A stretch of 64,000 nt of DNA, taken from an uncultured Flavobacteriales bacterium. Lineage in GTDB: Bacteria > Bacteroidota > Bacteroidia > Flavobacteriales_G > Salibacteraceae. The DNA is taken from the NCBI GenBank assembly GCA_943788145.1, contig CALSPD010000022.1:1-64000 (forward strand), given 5' to 3'. The notes under the pieces were generated by a model. It was not told the origin of the DNA. It saw nothing but the letters and a program-made list of their open reading frames with translations, and made no database searches. Below, in pieces: positions 1 through 7,518 of this stretch. A program made the translations under genes and the position numbers. The first letter of the stretch is position 1. Every line of letters starts with the position of its first letter.

Positions 1-293
1 AATCCACCTAAAGCTGAGCTAAGCATTCCTTCAGCTGCGATTTTGTCATCAATGGAATTAGCATTCATGGCTTGTGAACGCGCTGCGGTAATCTTAGTTA
101 AGACCGAACTTTCGTGGTCCATATAACCCTTCACCGTATTCATCAGTTGAGGAATCAAATCGTGACGCTGTTTTAATTGAACGTCTATATCCGCGAATGC
201 ATTTTTTCTGTTATTCCTGAATCGAACCAAGCGATTGTAGATAGAAATCAAATAGAGAACAAAGAGACCGGCAGCGATAAGAGCGTATATCAT
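1..293 (-). CDS. lemA: LemA family protein, N-terminal part (cut by window edge)
   Basis: This is the first 97 residues of a LemA-family membrane protein; the remainder lies beyond the left edge. An N-terminal membrane helix (about residues 1-19) is followed by a basic stretch and the family signature around DVQLKQRHDLIPQL, which begins the long helical bundle facing outward from the membrane. The ATG at 293 is the first in frame and sits directly before the hydrophobic segment. LemA proteins are widespread and their molecular role is not settled. A TAAATTTG box lies 18 nt upstream. Recognition is from the signature alone, but it is distinctive. Confidence 0.88.
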   Translation of the reverse strand, partial: MIYALIAAGLFVLYLISIYNRLVRFRNNRKNAFADIDVQLKQRHDLIPQLMNTVKGYMDHESSVLTKITAARSQAMNANSIDDKIAAEGMLSSALGG

Positions 294-310
294 GATGAAT
301 TTATTTTTAT

Positions 311-318
311 CAAATTTA
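311..318 (-). promoter_or_regulatory. Putative -7 promoter box of lemA
   Basis: On the minus strand this reads TAAATTTG, a perfect match to the Bacteroidota -7 element TAnnTTTG, 17 nt before the lemA start. No clear TTG is found at the -33 position, so the assignment rests on the -7 box and its place. Confidence 0.4.
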
Positions 319-433
319 AGTTACACTGAATTGGTTTTGAATTAGAATATGATAATAGGGAACAGACCTTGTATTAATGGTTGAATAAGGCAGTGATCAT
401 TTTGAAGCTTAATTTATTAATCAATGGTTGATT

Positions 434-445
434 TAACTTAGTGCC
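434..445 (+). promoter_or_regulatory. Putative -7 box four bases before a start codon (leaderless type)
   Basis: TAACTTAG matches TAnnTTTG at all but one position and is followed by exactly four bases before the ATG at 446. With the usual distance from the -7 box to the transcription start, the mRNA would begin at or next to the A of the ATG. No good -33 TTG is visible. Confidence 0.4.
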
Positions 446-1851
446 ATGAAAAAGTTGTTTTTCTTCTGTCTTTGTCTTGAATCGCTTCAATCTCTAGGCC
501 AATTAAAATGGAGTGAAATGCGCTCGGTGGCCGATGGAAGCGTTTTCGGAAACACTCGGCCCCGAATTGAATTGGCGAATCATTCACCGGCCATCTTTTG
601 GATGGAATCGCCCAGTAATCTTTGGTATTCGAAATCACTTTCCGATTCAACCTTTACTGAACCCATGCAACTTGCCGCCATTGGCCATGATGTATTTGTG
701 TCTGGATATGGTGGGGCCGACATGCCACATATGGCGATAACGTGTTTTTGGTTTATATGACCAAGCCTTTCAATCAGGCAAAGGTTTATTTTAGGAAGTC
801 AACCGATGGTGGTGAAACATGGGGACTTGCTGTCAACTTTTCATTAAATCATATCATTCCGTTTTTACCCACAGTTAGCTTTTCGGATAACGGAAACCCA
901 ACTATAATGTTAATGGGTTATGACACTAACTACACAAATCCAGCATATTACACATTTACTTCATTAAATGGCGGCAATAGTTTTGGTTCTGGTTTAAAGG
1001 TAAGTGCTGGAACTCCACACGAGGTGTGCGATTGTTGCCCCGCACATCTTTCCCTAGAAGGCGATGTAAGCGTAGCCTTATTTCGAAACAATGATCAGAA
1101 CCTGCGCGACCTCTGGGCGGCTACCTCGATTGACAACGGGATTTCCATTGATACAGCACAGGACATCGACCCTAATAATTGGCAGATCAATTCTTGTCCT
1201 TCTTCTGGGCCAGATGCGATTCTGAATGAAGGTGATCTTCATGCAGTATGGATGAGTGCTGGTTCGGGGAGTTCACGTGTTTACCGATCAAATCTTGAAG
1301 TGCAAACTCAGAACTGGTCGACAGAATTGATATATGATCGGGGGAATAATCAAAACTATCCACGCATATCGGGTAATTCCGACACCATAGGGATTGTCTT
1401 TCAAAACAATGAGGACGGAATAAATAATTGTCTGTTCATCTATTCTGTTGATGGAGGTTCTAGTTTCAGCGAACCTTTTGATCTTTTTGGCGATTCCACT
1501 TCAATTCAGACCGCACCTGATTTAGTCCATAAAAACAAAACCTTTCATTTTGTGTTCCGTGATTTGTTTTCTAGCGATTTGATTTATCGCTCTGCTCGCT
1601 TTGAATCTACCTTGGACGTTCAGGATGAATTGGAGTCTATAAGGCTATTTCCCAATCCTGTAGAGCATGAAATTAACTTCAGTTCTACCATTCGCGTGAA
1701 TGATGTCAAAGTATATAACATGTTGGGTCAAGAATTTATATTTCAATTGGTAGGCGGGAAGATTGACGTCTCCTCACTTAGGGCAGGCATTTACGTCATT
1801 TCATTCGGAACAGGCTTCGATTCTCGGGTCATGAAATTTGAAAAGCGCTAA
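446..1851 (+). pseudogene. BNR/sialidase-like secreted protein with T9SS sorting domain, one frameshift
   Basis: Two reading frames (446-760 and 742-1851) join into one protein of about 468 residues. A signal peptide opens the first frame. Near 718-728 the reading must slip by one base so that the first frame continues into TYGDNVFLVYMTKPF of the second. The fold is a sialidase-like beta-propeller: Asp-box motifs KSTDGGETW and YSVDGGSSF are visible, as is a CDCC cysteine cluster. The last 70 residues (SIRLFPNPVEHE onward) are a T9SS type A sorting domain. The substrate cannot be told, since catalytic sialidase residues are not evident and many such propellers are not glycosidases. A one-base loss in the sequence is the simplest explanation of the break. 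Confidence 0.78.
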
Positions 1852-1857
1852 TCAAAT

Positions 1858-2457
1858 TTATTTCAAGTCTCGCCACATCCAAAGTAACTTACATGCATAT
1901 GTTCGGTATGGCGACCAGTGATTGGCTATTTCTTCCAAATCGTTATTGAGTTGTTTGCCACTGCTTTGAATGCCGTAAAGGCTAATCATGGCCGATTTTA
2001 TACCTAAATCGTTTAACGGGAATACATTTTCTCTACCAAGCCCAAATATGAGTAACATTTGAGCCGTCCAGATGCCAACCCCTTTAATTGAGCAGATTTG
2101 AAGGATGATATCCTCGTCACTTGCTTCCTTAAAGGCAGCATTGTTTAGGTCATTTTCCAAATGAAATCGAGCTATGTTTTGCACGTATTCCGCTTTCTGA
2201 TAGGAGAGTCCAGTTTTTCTTAATTCCTCTTTATCTGTTGCCAGCAAAAGATTCGTGGCTGGGTAGCTATCCGGAAATAACCCAATGAAACGATTCCAAA
2301 TGGTGTCAGCTGCTTTCGTGCTTAATTGTTGGCCAGTGATCGATCGGAGCAACACTCGATAGACATCATCTTCAGTCTGCGGCCCCTTGATTCCATGCAA
2401 TTCAATCAGTTTCATCAAAACCTTGTCCTGGCCGAGAATAGCAAGTACATCCTTCAT
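1858..2457 (-). CDS. DNA-3-methyladenine glycosylase, AlkA-type (HhH-GPD)
   Basis: The 199-residue protein belongs to the HhH-GPD base-excision glycosylases that remove alkylated purines. The helix-hairpin-helix with its glycine-rich hairpin is at about residues 121-141 (IKGVGIWTAQML). The catalytic aspartate is D150 in FPLNDLGI. The length fits the short AlkA/MAG II form without the N-terminal domain of the E. coli enzyme. The C-terminal end (HWSPYRTYACKLLW) is typical of the family. It converges on the preceding gene with 6 bases between stops. A second alkylation-repair gene starts at the right edge of the window. Confidence 0.88.
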   Translation of the reverse strand: MKDVLAILGQDKVLMKLIELHGIKGPQTEDDVYRVLLRSITGQQLSTKAADTIWNRFIGLFPDSYPATNLLLATDKEELRKTGLSYQKAEYVQNIARFHLENDLNNAAFKEASDEDIILQICSIKGVGIWTAQMLLIFGLGRENVFPLNDLGIKSAMISLYGIQSSGKQLNNDLEEIANHWSPYRTYACKLLWMWRDLK

Positions 2458-2490
2458 CGCTGAAAGATAAGGTTTACTCTAAACTAGGTA

Positions 2491-2900
2491 TTAAGCACTT
2501 AAACTATAATACTGTGCTTTATTCACTATGCGTTGAACTTGCCTAAGCTTAACAGGTTTCGGTATAAATCCACTTACAAGTGAGTTGTTTTCAGCTCGTT
2601 CAATATCTTCAACACTGATGGTTGATGACAACACAAAGATTTGAGGAACCTTTTGCAGGCCTCCAATGATTTCTTCCATTCTATCCAAGAATTCCCATCC
2701 ATTCATCAATGGCATAAAAATGTCTAGAAAAATAACATCTGGTAATTTTGTTGGATCATTTGCGTCCAGTTTTAGTTGCTGAAATGCTTCAAAACCGTTG
2801 ATGTATTCTGAAGTTTCTGTGTCGTATTCACTACTTGCTTTTTAACGACCATTCTGCATATTGCATCATCGTCTATTAGCGCTATGTGTCTTTTACTCAT
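2491..2900 (-). pseudogene. Response regulator receiver protein, frameshifted in a T5 run
   Basis: This is a single-domain CheY-like receiver. The first frame starts at 2900 with MSKRHIALIDDD, giving the acidic pocket. After a one-base slip the second frame carries the phospho-acceptor in VIFLDIFMPLMNGW, the conserved Ser/Thr in VLSSTIS and the lysine in FIPKPVK. The frames meet at the run of five T at 2839-2843; one more base there would read VKKASSEYDTETSEY without a stop. With the run repaired the protein is about 136 residues, a normal receiver length. No output domain follows. A partner kinase is not in the window. Confidence 0.8.
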
Positions 2901-3156
2901 CTGTCCCAAGAGATTTGTAATTAATATGTAATTGATTACTCTAAATCTAATTCAATCCGACCTTCGAATCAAATTAAGAGCATGTAAATAGGGGCATTTG
3001 TTGCGAATGGTGCACATAATGTTGTAAGCTGCTTAGAATCGAGTAAAATGAATCTCTCATGCAGAAAAATCTATTGAAGCACCCCGAAAATGGTTTGTAT
3101 CATTGTATTCCAAGCGTTTGCCCTTTACTTCTGGGTTGGATATTATGAATTAAAAG

Positions 3157-4185
3157 ATGATGCATAGATTATATATAGCTCTCGTAATTAGCACATTAAT
3201 ATCACTGACCTCATGTGAGAATAGGGATATAGAGTTTCGTTCCTTCCAATATGAAATTATGGGTCAAAAGCAATTGTCTCAACCACAGGAACAGGATGTA
3301 CTAAAAATCCTGCATCATAGATTTATCGCACAAGGGGTAGAAAATGAAAACCTATGGATAGAGTTTCAAGGCAATAAATTGATCATGGATTTACGCGCTC
3401 AGCTCAGTGAATCTATCATCGATCAATTGGTATGCACCAAAACATCAGTAGCGTTATTTGAAACTTTAGACAACAGCGATATTTATCCACTTTTGGATGA
3501 GTTGAACACAGCCTTGCGCGATAAAGGTTACATCACGCATGAGCCAGGGAAGATTATTGATAGTGTAAATTCTCATGGAATTGAGCTTGTTGATAACGAA
3601 ATTTCACTGGATCAATATGCAGCCGAGAACCCGTTGTGGAACGTTTTGCGCCCTGCCATTTATCAAGGTGAAGACGGGCTTTATTATATAGGTGAGGGCC
3701 CGACTATTGGTTTTGCCTCAATTGATGACACGGCTCAAATCAACAAAATACTGACGAACGATATGGTTAAATTCGAGATAGGGAATAAGTTCATTCCAGT
3801 CTGGGCCAATGAACCATATGATATTGATGGGATGTTTGTTCAACTCTATGCCCTCAAAAAGAATGGGAATTTAATGACGTTCAGCGCAGGTAATGTGCTT
3901 TCTGCAAAGACCGTTTCAAACGAAGCTAACGGATTTGAATTAAGCATTCAACCCAATGAGGAGGCTGCAGATCAATTCGAACGGCTAACGAGTGCATATG
4001 TTCATAAATCGATTGCGATTACATGCGGGGCGCGTGTGTACTCAGCGCCCAGAATAGAAACGGTCATTGAAGGCGGAAATTTGAGCATTACTACCGGTTC
4101 CGGTGCTGTGGATGGCATTGAGGGATTGAAGTCTTTAGTGTTATCAGAGCCTATGCCGGTTAAGTTTTTTAGGGTGGGTAGTTAG
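3157..4185 (+). CDS. Lipoprotein with SecDF P1-head-like domain
   Basis: This 342-residue protein starts with a lipoprotein signal (SLTSC, Cys20), so it should be anchored to a membrane. The body resembles the periplasmic P1 region of SecD: an early segment LHHRFIAQGVENENLWIEF is like the P1 base, and the C-terminal third (NVLSAKTVSNEANGFEL, then IAITCGARVYSAPRIETVIEGG, then ITTGSGAVDGIEGL) follows the SecDF P1-head pattern closely. None of the SecD membrane helices is present. SecD P1 binds and pulls emerging preproteins; whether this soluble cousin helps export, folding or lipoprotein transport is unknown. The SecD likeness is clear, but the function is inference. Confidence 0.72.
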   Translation: MMHRLYIALVISTLISLTSCENRDIEFRSFQYEIMGQKQLSQPQEQDVLKILHHRFIAQGVENENLWIEFQGNKLIMDLRAQLSESIIDQLVCTKTSVALFETLDNSDIYPLLDELNTALRDKGYITHEPGKIIDSVNSHGIELVDNEISLDQYAAENPLWNVLRPAIYQGEDGLYYIGEGPTIGFASIDDTAQINKILTNDMVKFEIGNKFIPVWANEPYDIDGMFVQLYALKKNGNLMTFSAGNVLSAKTVSNEANGFELSIQPNEEAADQFERLTSAYVHKSIAITCGARVYSAPRIETVIEGGNLSITTGSGAVDGIEGLKSLVLSEPMPVKFFRVGS

Positions 4186-4255
4186 TGTTCGCTTTTTAAC
4201 CATAAACTGGTGATAATCGTTTAAAAGTCGTATGCCACACAGTCGTTAATTTCTG

Positions 4256-4267
4256 TACCATTGCAAT
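4256..4267 (+). promoter_or_regulatory. Putative -7 box four bases before a start codon (leaderless type)
   Basis: TACCATTG (one mismatch to TAnnTTTG) is followed by CAAT and then the ATG at 4268. The spacing is the same as at several other genes in the window and predicts a transcript starting at the ATG. Confidence 0.4.
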
Positions 4268-4486
4268 ATGGCAAAATCTCCACATTCTTTTAATAAAAGA
4301 CAGCGCGAAAAGGACAAGCAAAAGAAGAACAAAGAGAAGCGTGAGCGTAGGGAAGAGCGTAAGGTCGAAAAGGCTGATGGTGATGCTCCAACTGGGCCAG
4401 AAATCGATTGGGACTCCGCTCCAGTTAATAGAACGTTAACCGAACAGGAAGAAGCTGAGAAGACTGATCAGGAGGAAACCACATAG
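4268..4486 (+). CDS. Small highly charged basic protein of the Bacteroidota cold-shock neighbourhood
   Basis: The 72-residue product has a strongly basic first half (MAKSPHSFNKRQREKDK, then KNKEKRERREERK) and an acidic tail. It resembles a small family that in many Bacteroidota starts MAKSxxxFxKKxxEKxK and lies next to cold-shock domain and RNA helicase genes. No fold can be assigned; the composition suggests nucleic-acid or ribosome contact. The neighbours here (RRM protein, sigma factor, two DEAD-box helicases) fit a cold or RNA-metabolism role. A leaderless-type promoter box is just before the start and a hairpin terminator follows. Confidence 0.68.
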   Translation: MAKSPHSFNKRQREKDKQKKNKEKRERREERKVEKADGDAPTGPEIDWDSAPVNRTLTEQEEAEKTDQEETT

Positions 4487-4532
4487 ACACAACTTCGCCC
4501 GTACAACTTTGCTATAACTTATCGAACGTAAA

Positions 4533-4571
4533 AACGCCTCTGTAAATCTCAAGAGATTATACAAAGGCGTT
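4533..4571. terminator. Bidirectional hairpin terminator
   Basis: A near-perfect inverted repeat (AACGCCT...GAGATT arm against its complement ending AGGCGTT) has A-rich sequence on its left and T on its right. It lies between the convergent genes ending at 4486 and 4636 and can serve both. Confidence 0.75.
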
Positions 4572-4635
4572 TCTGATTTATTGAAGTAAGATTCAAATCC
4601 AAAGACTCTCTTCTTTCTTCATTAATAAAGAAGGA

Positions 4636-4896
4636 CTACCAACGTGGAGCACGCTTCTTGTCTTCAGCTTGTTTGACCACCATTTGGCGACCGCGTAGCT
4701 CGCTTCCATCAAGTTGTTCGATCGCCTGTCTGGCGTCTGCATCATTTTCCATCTCAACAAAACCGAAGCCTTTTGAGCGTCCAGTATCGCGATCGGTAAT
4801 TACTACAGAAGATAGAACTGTGCCATATTCTTCAAAAACTGTTTGAAGAGTGTCACCTGTGATTTCATAGTCGAGTTTAGCAACGAATAGTTTCAT
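4636..4896 (-). CDS. RRM-type RNA-binding protein
   Basis: The 86-residue protein is one RNA recognition motif. RNP2 is LFVAKL at residues 3-8 and RNP1 is KGFGFVEM in the middle, with the usual aromatic residues for stacking on single-stranded RNA. A short basic tail (KQAEDKKRAPRW) follows. The length equals the small glycine-rich-type RRM proteins of Bacteroidota and cyanobacteria, which are often cold-induced. It sits 43 bases downstream of the sigma-factor gene on the same strand and may be co-transcribed with it. Partner RNAs cannot be read from sequence. Confidence 0.92.
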   Translation of the reverse strand: MKLFVAKLDYEITGDTLQTVFEEYGTVLSSVVITDRDTGRSKGFGFVEMENDADARQAIEQLDGSELRGRQMVVKQAEDKKRAPRW

Positions 4897-4938
4897 GTGT
4901 AAAATTGAATTGAGTTAATTGTTAAAGTTGTTATTGAT

Positions 4939-5796
4939 TTATTCTAAATAGGCTTTCATATCGCTTCGCAGATTCTTGCTTAACGTTCTTAGGGCTCTTT
5001 GTTTTATTTGTCGAACTCGCTCTTTACTTAAGTCGAGTTGTAAAGCAATTGCGGTTAGAGACATTTCTTCCGTTCCCAAACCAAAGTTTCTTACTACCAC
5101 TTCTCGCTCAGTGGTGTTCAATCGAGCAAGACAACGTTGAAGTTCCAATGCTAAAGAGCTTTGAATCATATCGCGGTCTGTATCCGAGTCACCGTTTCCA
5201 CTTAAAGTGTCAGCTAGGCAAAAGTCTTCTGTGTCACGCATTGGCGCGTCAATCGACACTCCCCGAGTTGAGTTTGCGATAGAAGAGTTGATGTTGTCTT
5301 CAGTGAATTCTAAGAGTTCAGATAATTCAGATGTTGTAGGTTCTCTCTCAAACGCCTGCTCGAGGTGAGCAGAAGCCTGCTTGATCTTACGGATATTATT
5401 GGTTTGACTTAAAGGCAAACGAACAGTTCGAGAATGTTCAGCGATCGCGGACATAATTGACTGTCGGATCCACCAAACCGCATAGGAGATGAACTTAAAA
5501 CCTCTTGTTTCATCAAATTTCTCAGCAGCCTTAATGAGGCCAACATTGCCCTCACTAATCATGTCGATCAGTGGCATGCCTTGACCTTGATATTGCTTTG
5601 CAACAGAAATCACAAAACGAAGGTTAGCTCTTACCATTTGATCCAAAGCCGCTGCATCGCCACGCTTAATGCGCTTCGTAAGCTCGACCTCTTGCTCTTG
5701 GGTAATCATACTTTCTCGACTCACATCGCTTAAGTATTTATCAAGCGTCAGATTGTCTCTGTCCGTAAATGTTGCTGCAATTTTTAGTTGTCTCAT
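4939..5796 (-). CDS. RpoD/SigA-type sigma-70 factor, divergent paralogue
   Basis: The 285-residue factor has the short Bacteroidota RpoD layout: the N-terminal MRQLKI, region 1.2 (DKYLSDVSRESMITQEQEVEL), region 2 with KFISYAVWWIRQSI, region 3, and a region 4 helix-turn-helix ending ERVRQIKQRALRTL. Region 2 is close to the primary sigma, but regions 3 and 4 differ (HLEQAFEREPTTSEL, TEEMSLTAIALQLDLSKE) from the very conserved housekeeping sequence as I remember it. That suggests an alternative, group-2-like paralogue with a changed -35 contact. The neighbours are RRM and helicase genes, which hints at cold or stress control. It could still be the only RpoD if the lineage is fast-evolving. Confidence 0.82.
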   Translation of the reverse strand: MRQLKIAATFTDRDNLTLDKYLSDVSRESMITQEQEVELTKRIKRGDAAALDQMVRANLRFVISVAKQYQGQGMPLIDMISEGNVGLIKAAEKFDETRGFKFISYAVWWIRQSIMSAIAEHSRTVRLPLSQTNNIRKIKQASAHLEQAFEREPTTSELSELLEFTEDNINSSIANSTRGVSIDAPMRDTEDFCLADTLSGNGDSDTDRDMIQSSLALELQRCLARLNTTEREVVVRNFGLGTEEMSLTAIALQLDLSKERVRQIKQRALRTLSKNLRSDMKAYLE

Positions 5797-5846
5797 CGTT
5801 TAAAATCTAATTTTTAGTTAGAGTGAAATGATTGTTTATTGTTCTA

Positions 5847-7133
5847 CTATGCTACAAAAGTTAATGCCTTACCCGTTTTTCCGGCTCGACCTGTTCGGCC
5901 AATTCGGTGAATATAGCTATCAAAAGTCATCGGCACTTGGTAATTGATCACATGGGTTACATCTGATACATCAATACCTCGAGCCGCCACGTCAGTAGCT
6001 ACAAGAACTCTTATGCGACCTTGTTTAAATGAATTCAGAGCAGACTGTCGAGCATTCTGACTCTTGTTGCCATGGATTTGATCGGATTCGATTCCCGCGC
6101 TATTTAATTGCTTACATAGCCGATTTACCTTGTGCTTAGTTTCTTCGAAAACTAGAACTTTTTCAAATTCTTGGTTTGATATCATCGTGCAAAGGACGTC
6201 AAATTTGTTTTCGCCATCCTTAAGTCTCACAATATCTTGATCAATATGATCGCCTGTGCTATCTCCTGTGCTAACTTTAATGCGAGCCGGATCGCGAAGT
6301 ATTCCACCTATTAGTGACTCTTGCGTTTTATCCAATGTTGCTGAGAAGAGTAGGGTATGCTGTCTGTTTTGCATGCCTCCAATAACGCGCTTCACATCGT
6401 GAACAAAACCCATGTCAAGCATGCGGTCAAATTCATCCAATACCAAGGTGTTAAATTGCTTCAGATCCAACATTCTTCGGCTCACAAGGTCCAATAGGCG
6501 TCCTGGAGTTCCGATTATAACATGCGCTGGCCGTCTTAGGTTCTGCATGTCGCGGTTAATGTTTGTTCCTCCAATGAAACATGAGCTAAAAAGGTTTAAT
6601 CCTTTAGACATGCTTTTGAATTCATCTTCAACTTGAGTCGCAAGCTCACGCGTAGGAACCATGATTAAAGCATAGTTCTTCTTTTTGTTGCCAATAAGTT
6701 GTTCGATGATTGGAATTAAAAACGCTCCAGTTTTACCTGTACCCGTTTGTGCAATTCCTAGTAAATCTCTTCCTTCAAGAAGGATTTCTATGGTTTTATC
6801 TTGAATTTCTGTTGGACGAGTAAAACCTTTTTCAGCAAGCGCGTTTTTTAGTTCGGCTCGAATTGGAAGGTCATTAAACGATCGATCGGACACATAGTCC
6901 TTAACTTCAATCGTACTTGCTTTTTTGATTAATAAATTAGGATCAAGAGTAGACGTTGGTCTGCCTGATCGCTGTTGTGGACGGCTTGTTCTGCTGCGAA
7001 ATGAACTAGAAGGTTTGCGTGGTCCAGAATGTGAAGAGTTTGTGTTTTTTGATTTAAATGTCGTACTGTGCATATAATGTTTTTGCTCGGCTCTTAAATT
7101 TTGAGCGGGGCGTATGTTCTTGGTTCTTTCCAT
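5847..7133 (-). CDS. DEAD-box RNA helicase with DEFD motif II
   Basis: The 428-residue protein has a low-complexity basic N-terminal extension (about residues 1-80, rich in S, R, K and P) before the helicase core. Motifs in order: Q-motif (TRPTEIQ), I AQTGTGKT, Ia PTRELA, Ib TPGR, II VLDEFD, III SAT, V ARGID, VI HRIGRTGR. The protein stops right after motif VI (ALTFVA), so it has no C-terminal extension; the basic N-terminus may replace it for RNA binding. Motif II reads DEFD rather than DEAD. It is divergently paired with a second helicase at 7519, and a promoter box about 235 nt upstream implies a long leader, as for cold-shock mRNAs. Confidence 0.92.
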   Translation of the reverse strand: MERTKNIRPAQNLRAEQKHYMHSTTFKSKNTNSSHSGPRKPSSSFRSRTSRPQQRSGRPTSTLDPNLLIKKASTIEVKDYVSDRSFNDLPIRAELKNALAEKGFTRPTEIQDKTIEILLEGRDLLGIAQTGTGKTGAFLIPIIEQLIGNKKKNYALIMVPTRELATQVEDEFKSMSKGLNLFSSCFIGGTNINRDMQNLRRPAHVIIGTPGRLLDLVSRRMLDLKQFNTLVLDEFDRMLDMGFVHDVKRVIGGMQNRQHTLLFSATLDKTQESLIGGILRDPARIKVSTGDSTGDHIDQDIVRLKDGENKFDVLCTMISNQEFEKVLVFEETKHKVNRLCKQLNSAGIESDQIHGNKSQNARQSALNSFKQGRIRVLVATDVAARGIDVSDVTHVINYQVPMTFDSYIHRIGRTGRAGKTGKALTFVA

Positions 7134-7518
7134 GCGCTGGAAAAACCGATATTGTTATGATAATGGTGGAAAAACAAGCAACTAACTGCGCGGGGCTATT
7201 GAGAGTCTCATAAAATTTACCTTTTGAAGACACAATATGTTTAAGCGTGTCTTAAGGTTTTAGCGATCTATTATTATCGCTGGACTTAGCCGAATCAGAA
7301 AGTTAAGAGAGGGATTCCTTGTTTTTGGAGTCTGCCTTGACAGAAAGTCTGCTAAGAATATGAGTGCAAAGGTAAATTAATATCGGCCCGAATTACATAG
7401 TTGGTCATCATTAACGCACTTTGGCTTTTTATTCTAGCAGCTTTGTCACCGACAGTCGTGCCTTCATTGCAATGCGATTATTGCGCTTTATCCTTAATCT
7501 TGCCATAATTAATGGCTC
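7134..7518. other. Intergenic region between divergent helicase genes; long leader on the minus side
   Basis: This 385-base stretch holds no convincing gene. On the minus strand a TACCTTTGC box (7366-7374) would start a transcript with a 5' leader of about 225-230 nt before the helicase at 7133. The leader contains short dyads, for example GCGAT...ATCGC near 7263-7281. No exact promoter for the plus-strand helicase was found; TAATCTTG near its start is the nearest candidate. Confidence 0.45.
7366..7374 (-). promoter_or_regulatory. Putative -7 box for the DEFD helicase, far upstream of its start
   Basis: The minus strand reads TACCTTTGC, a perfect TAnnTTTG match. No TTG lies at the -33 distance. 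If used, the mRNA leader is about 225-230 nt, unlike the very short leaders seen elsewhere in the window. Confidence 0.4.

Noticed and set aside
4658-4846. Open frame on the plus strand opposite the RRM gene
   Set aside because: It is a shadow of the RRM coding sequence, has no family features and no promoter.
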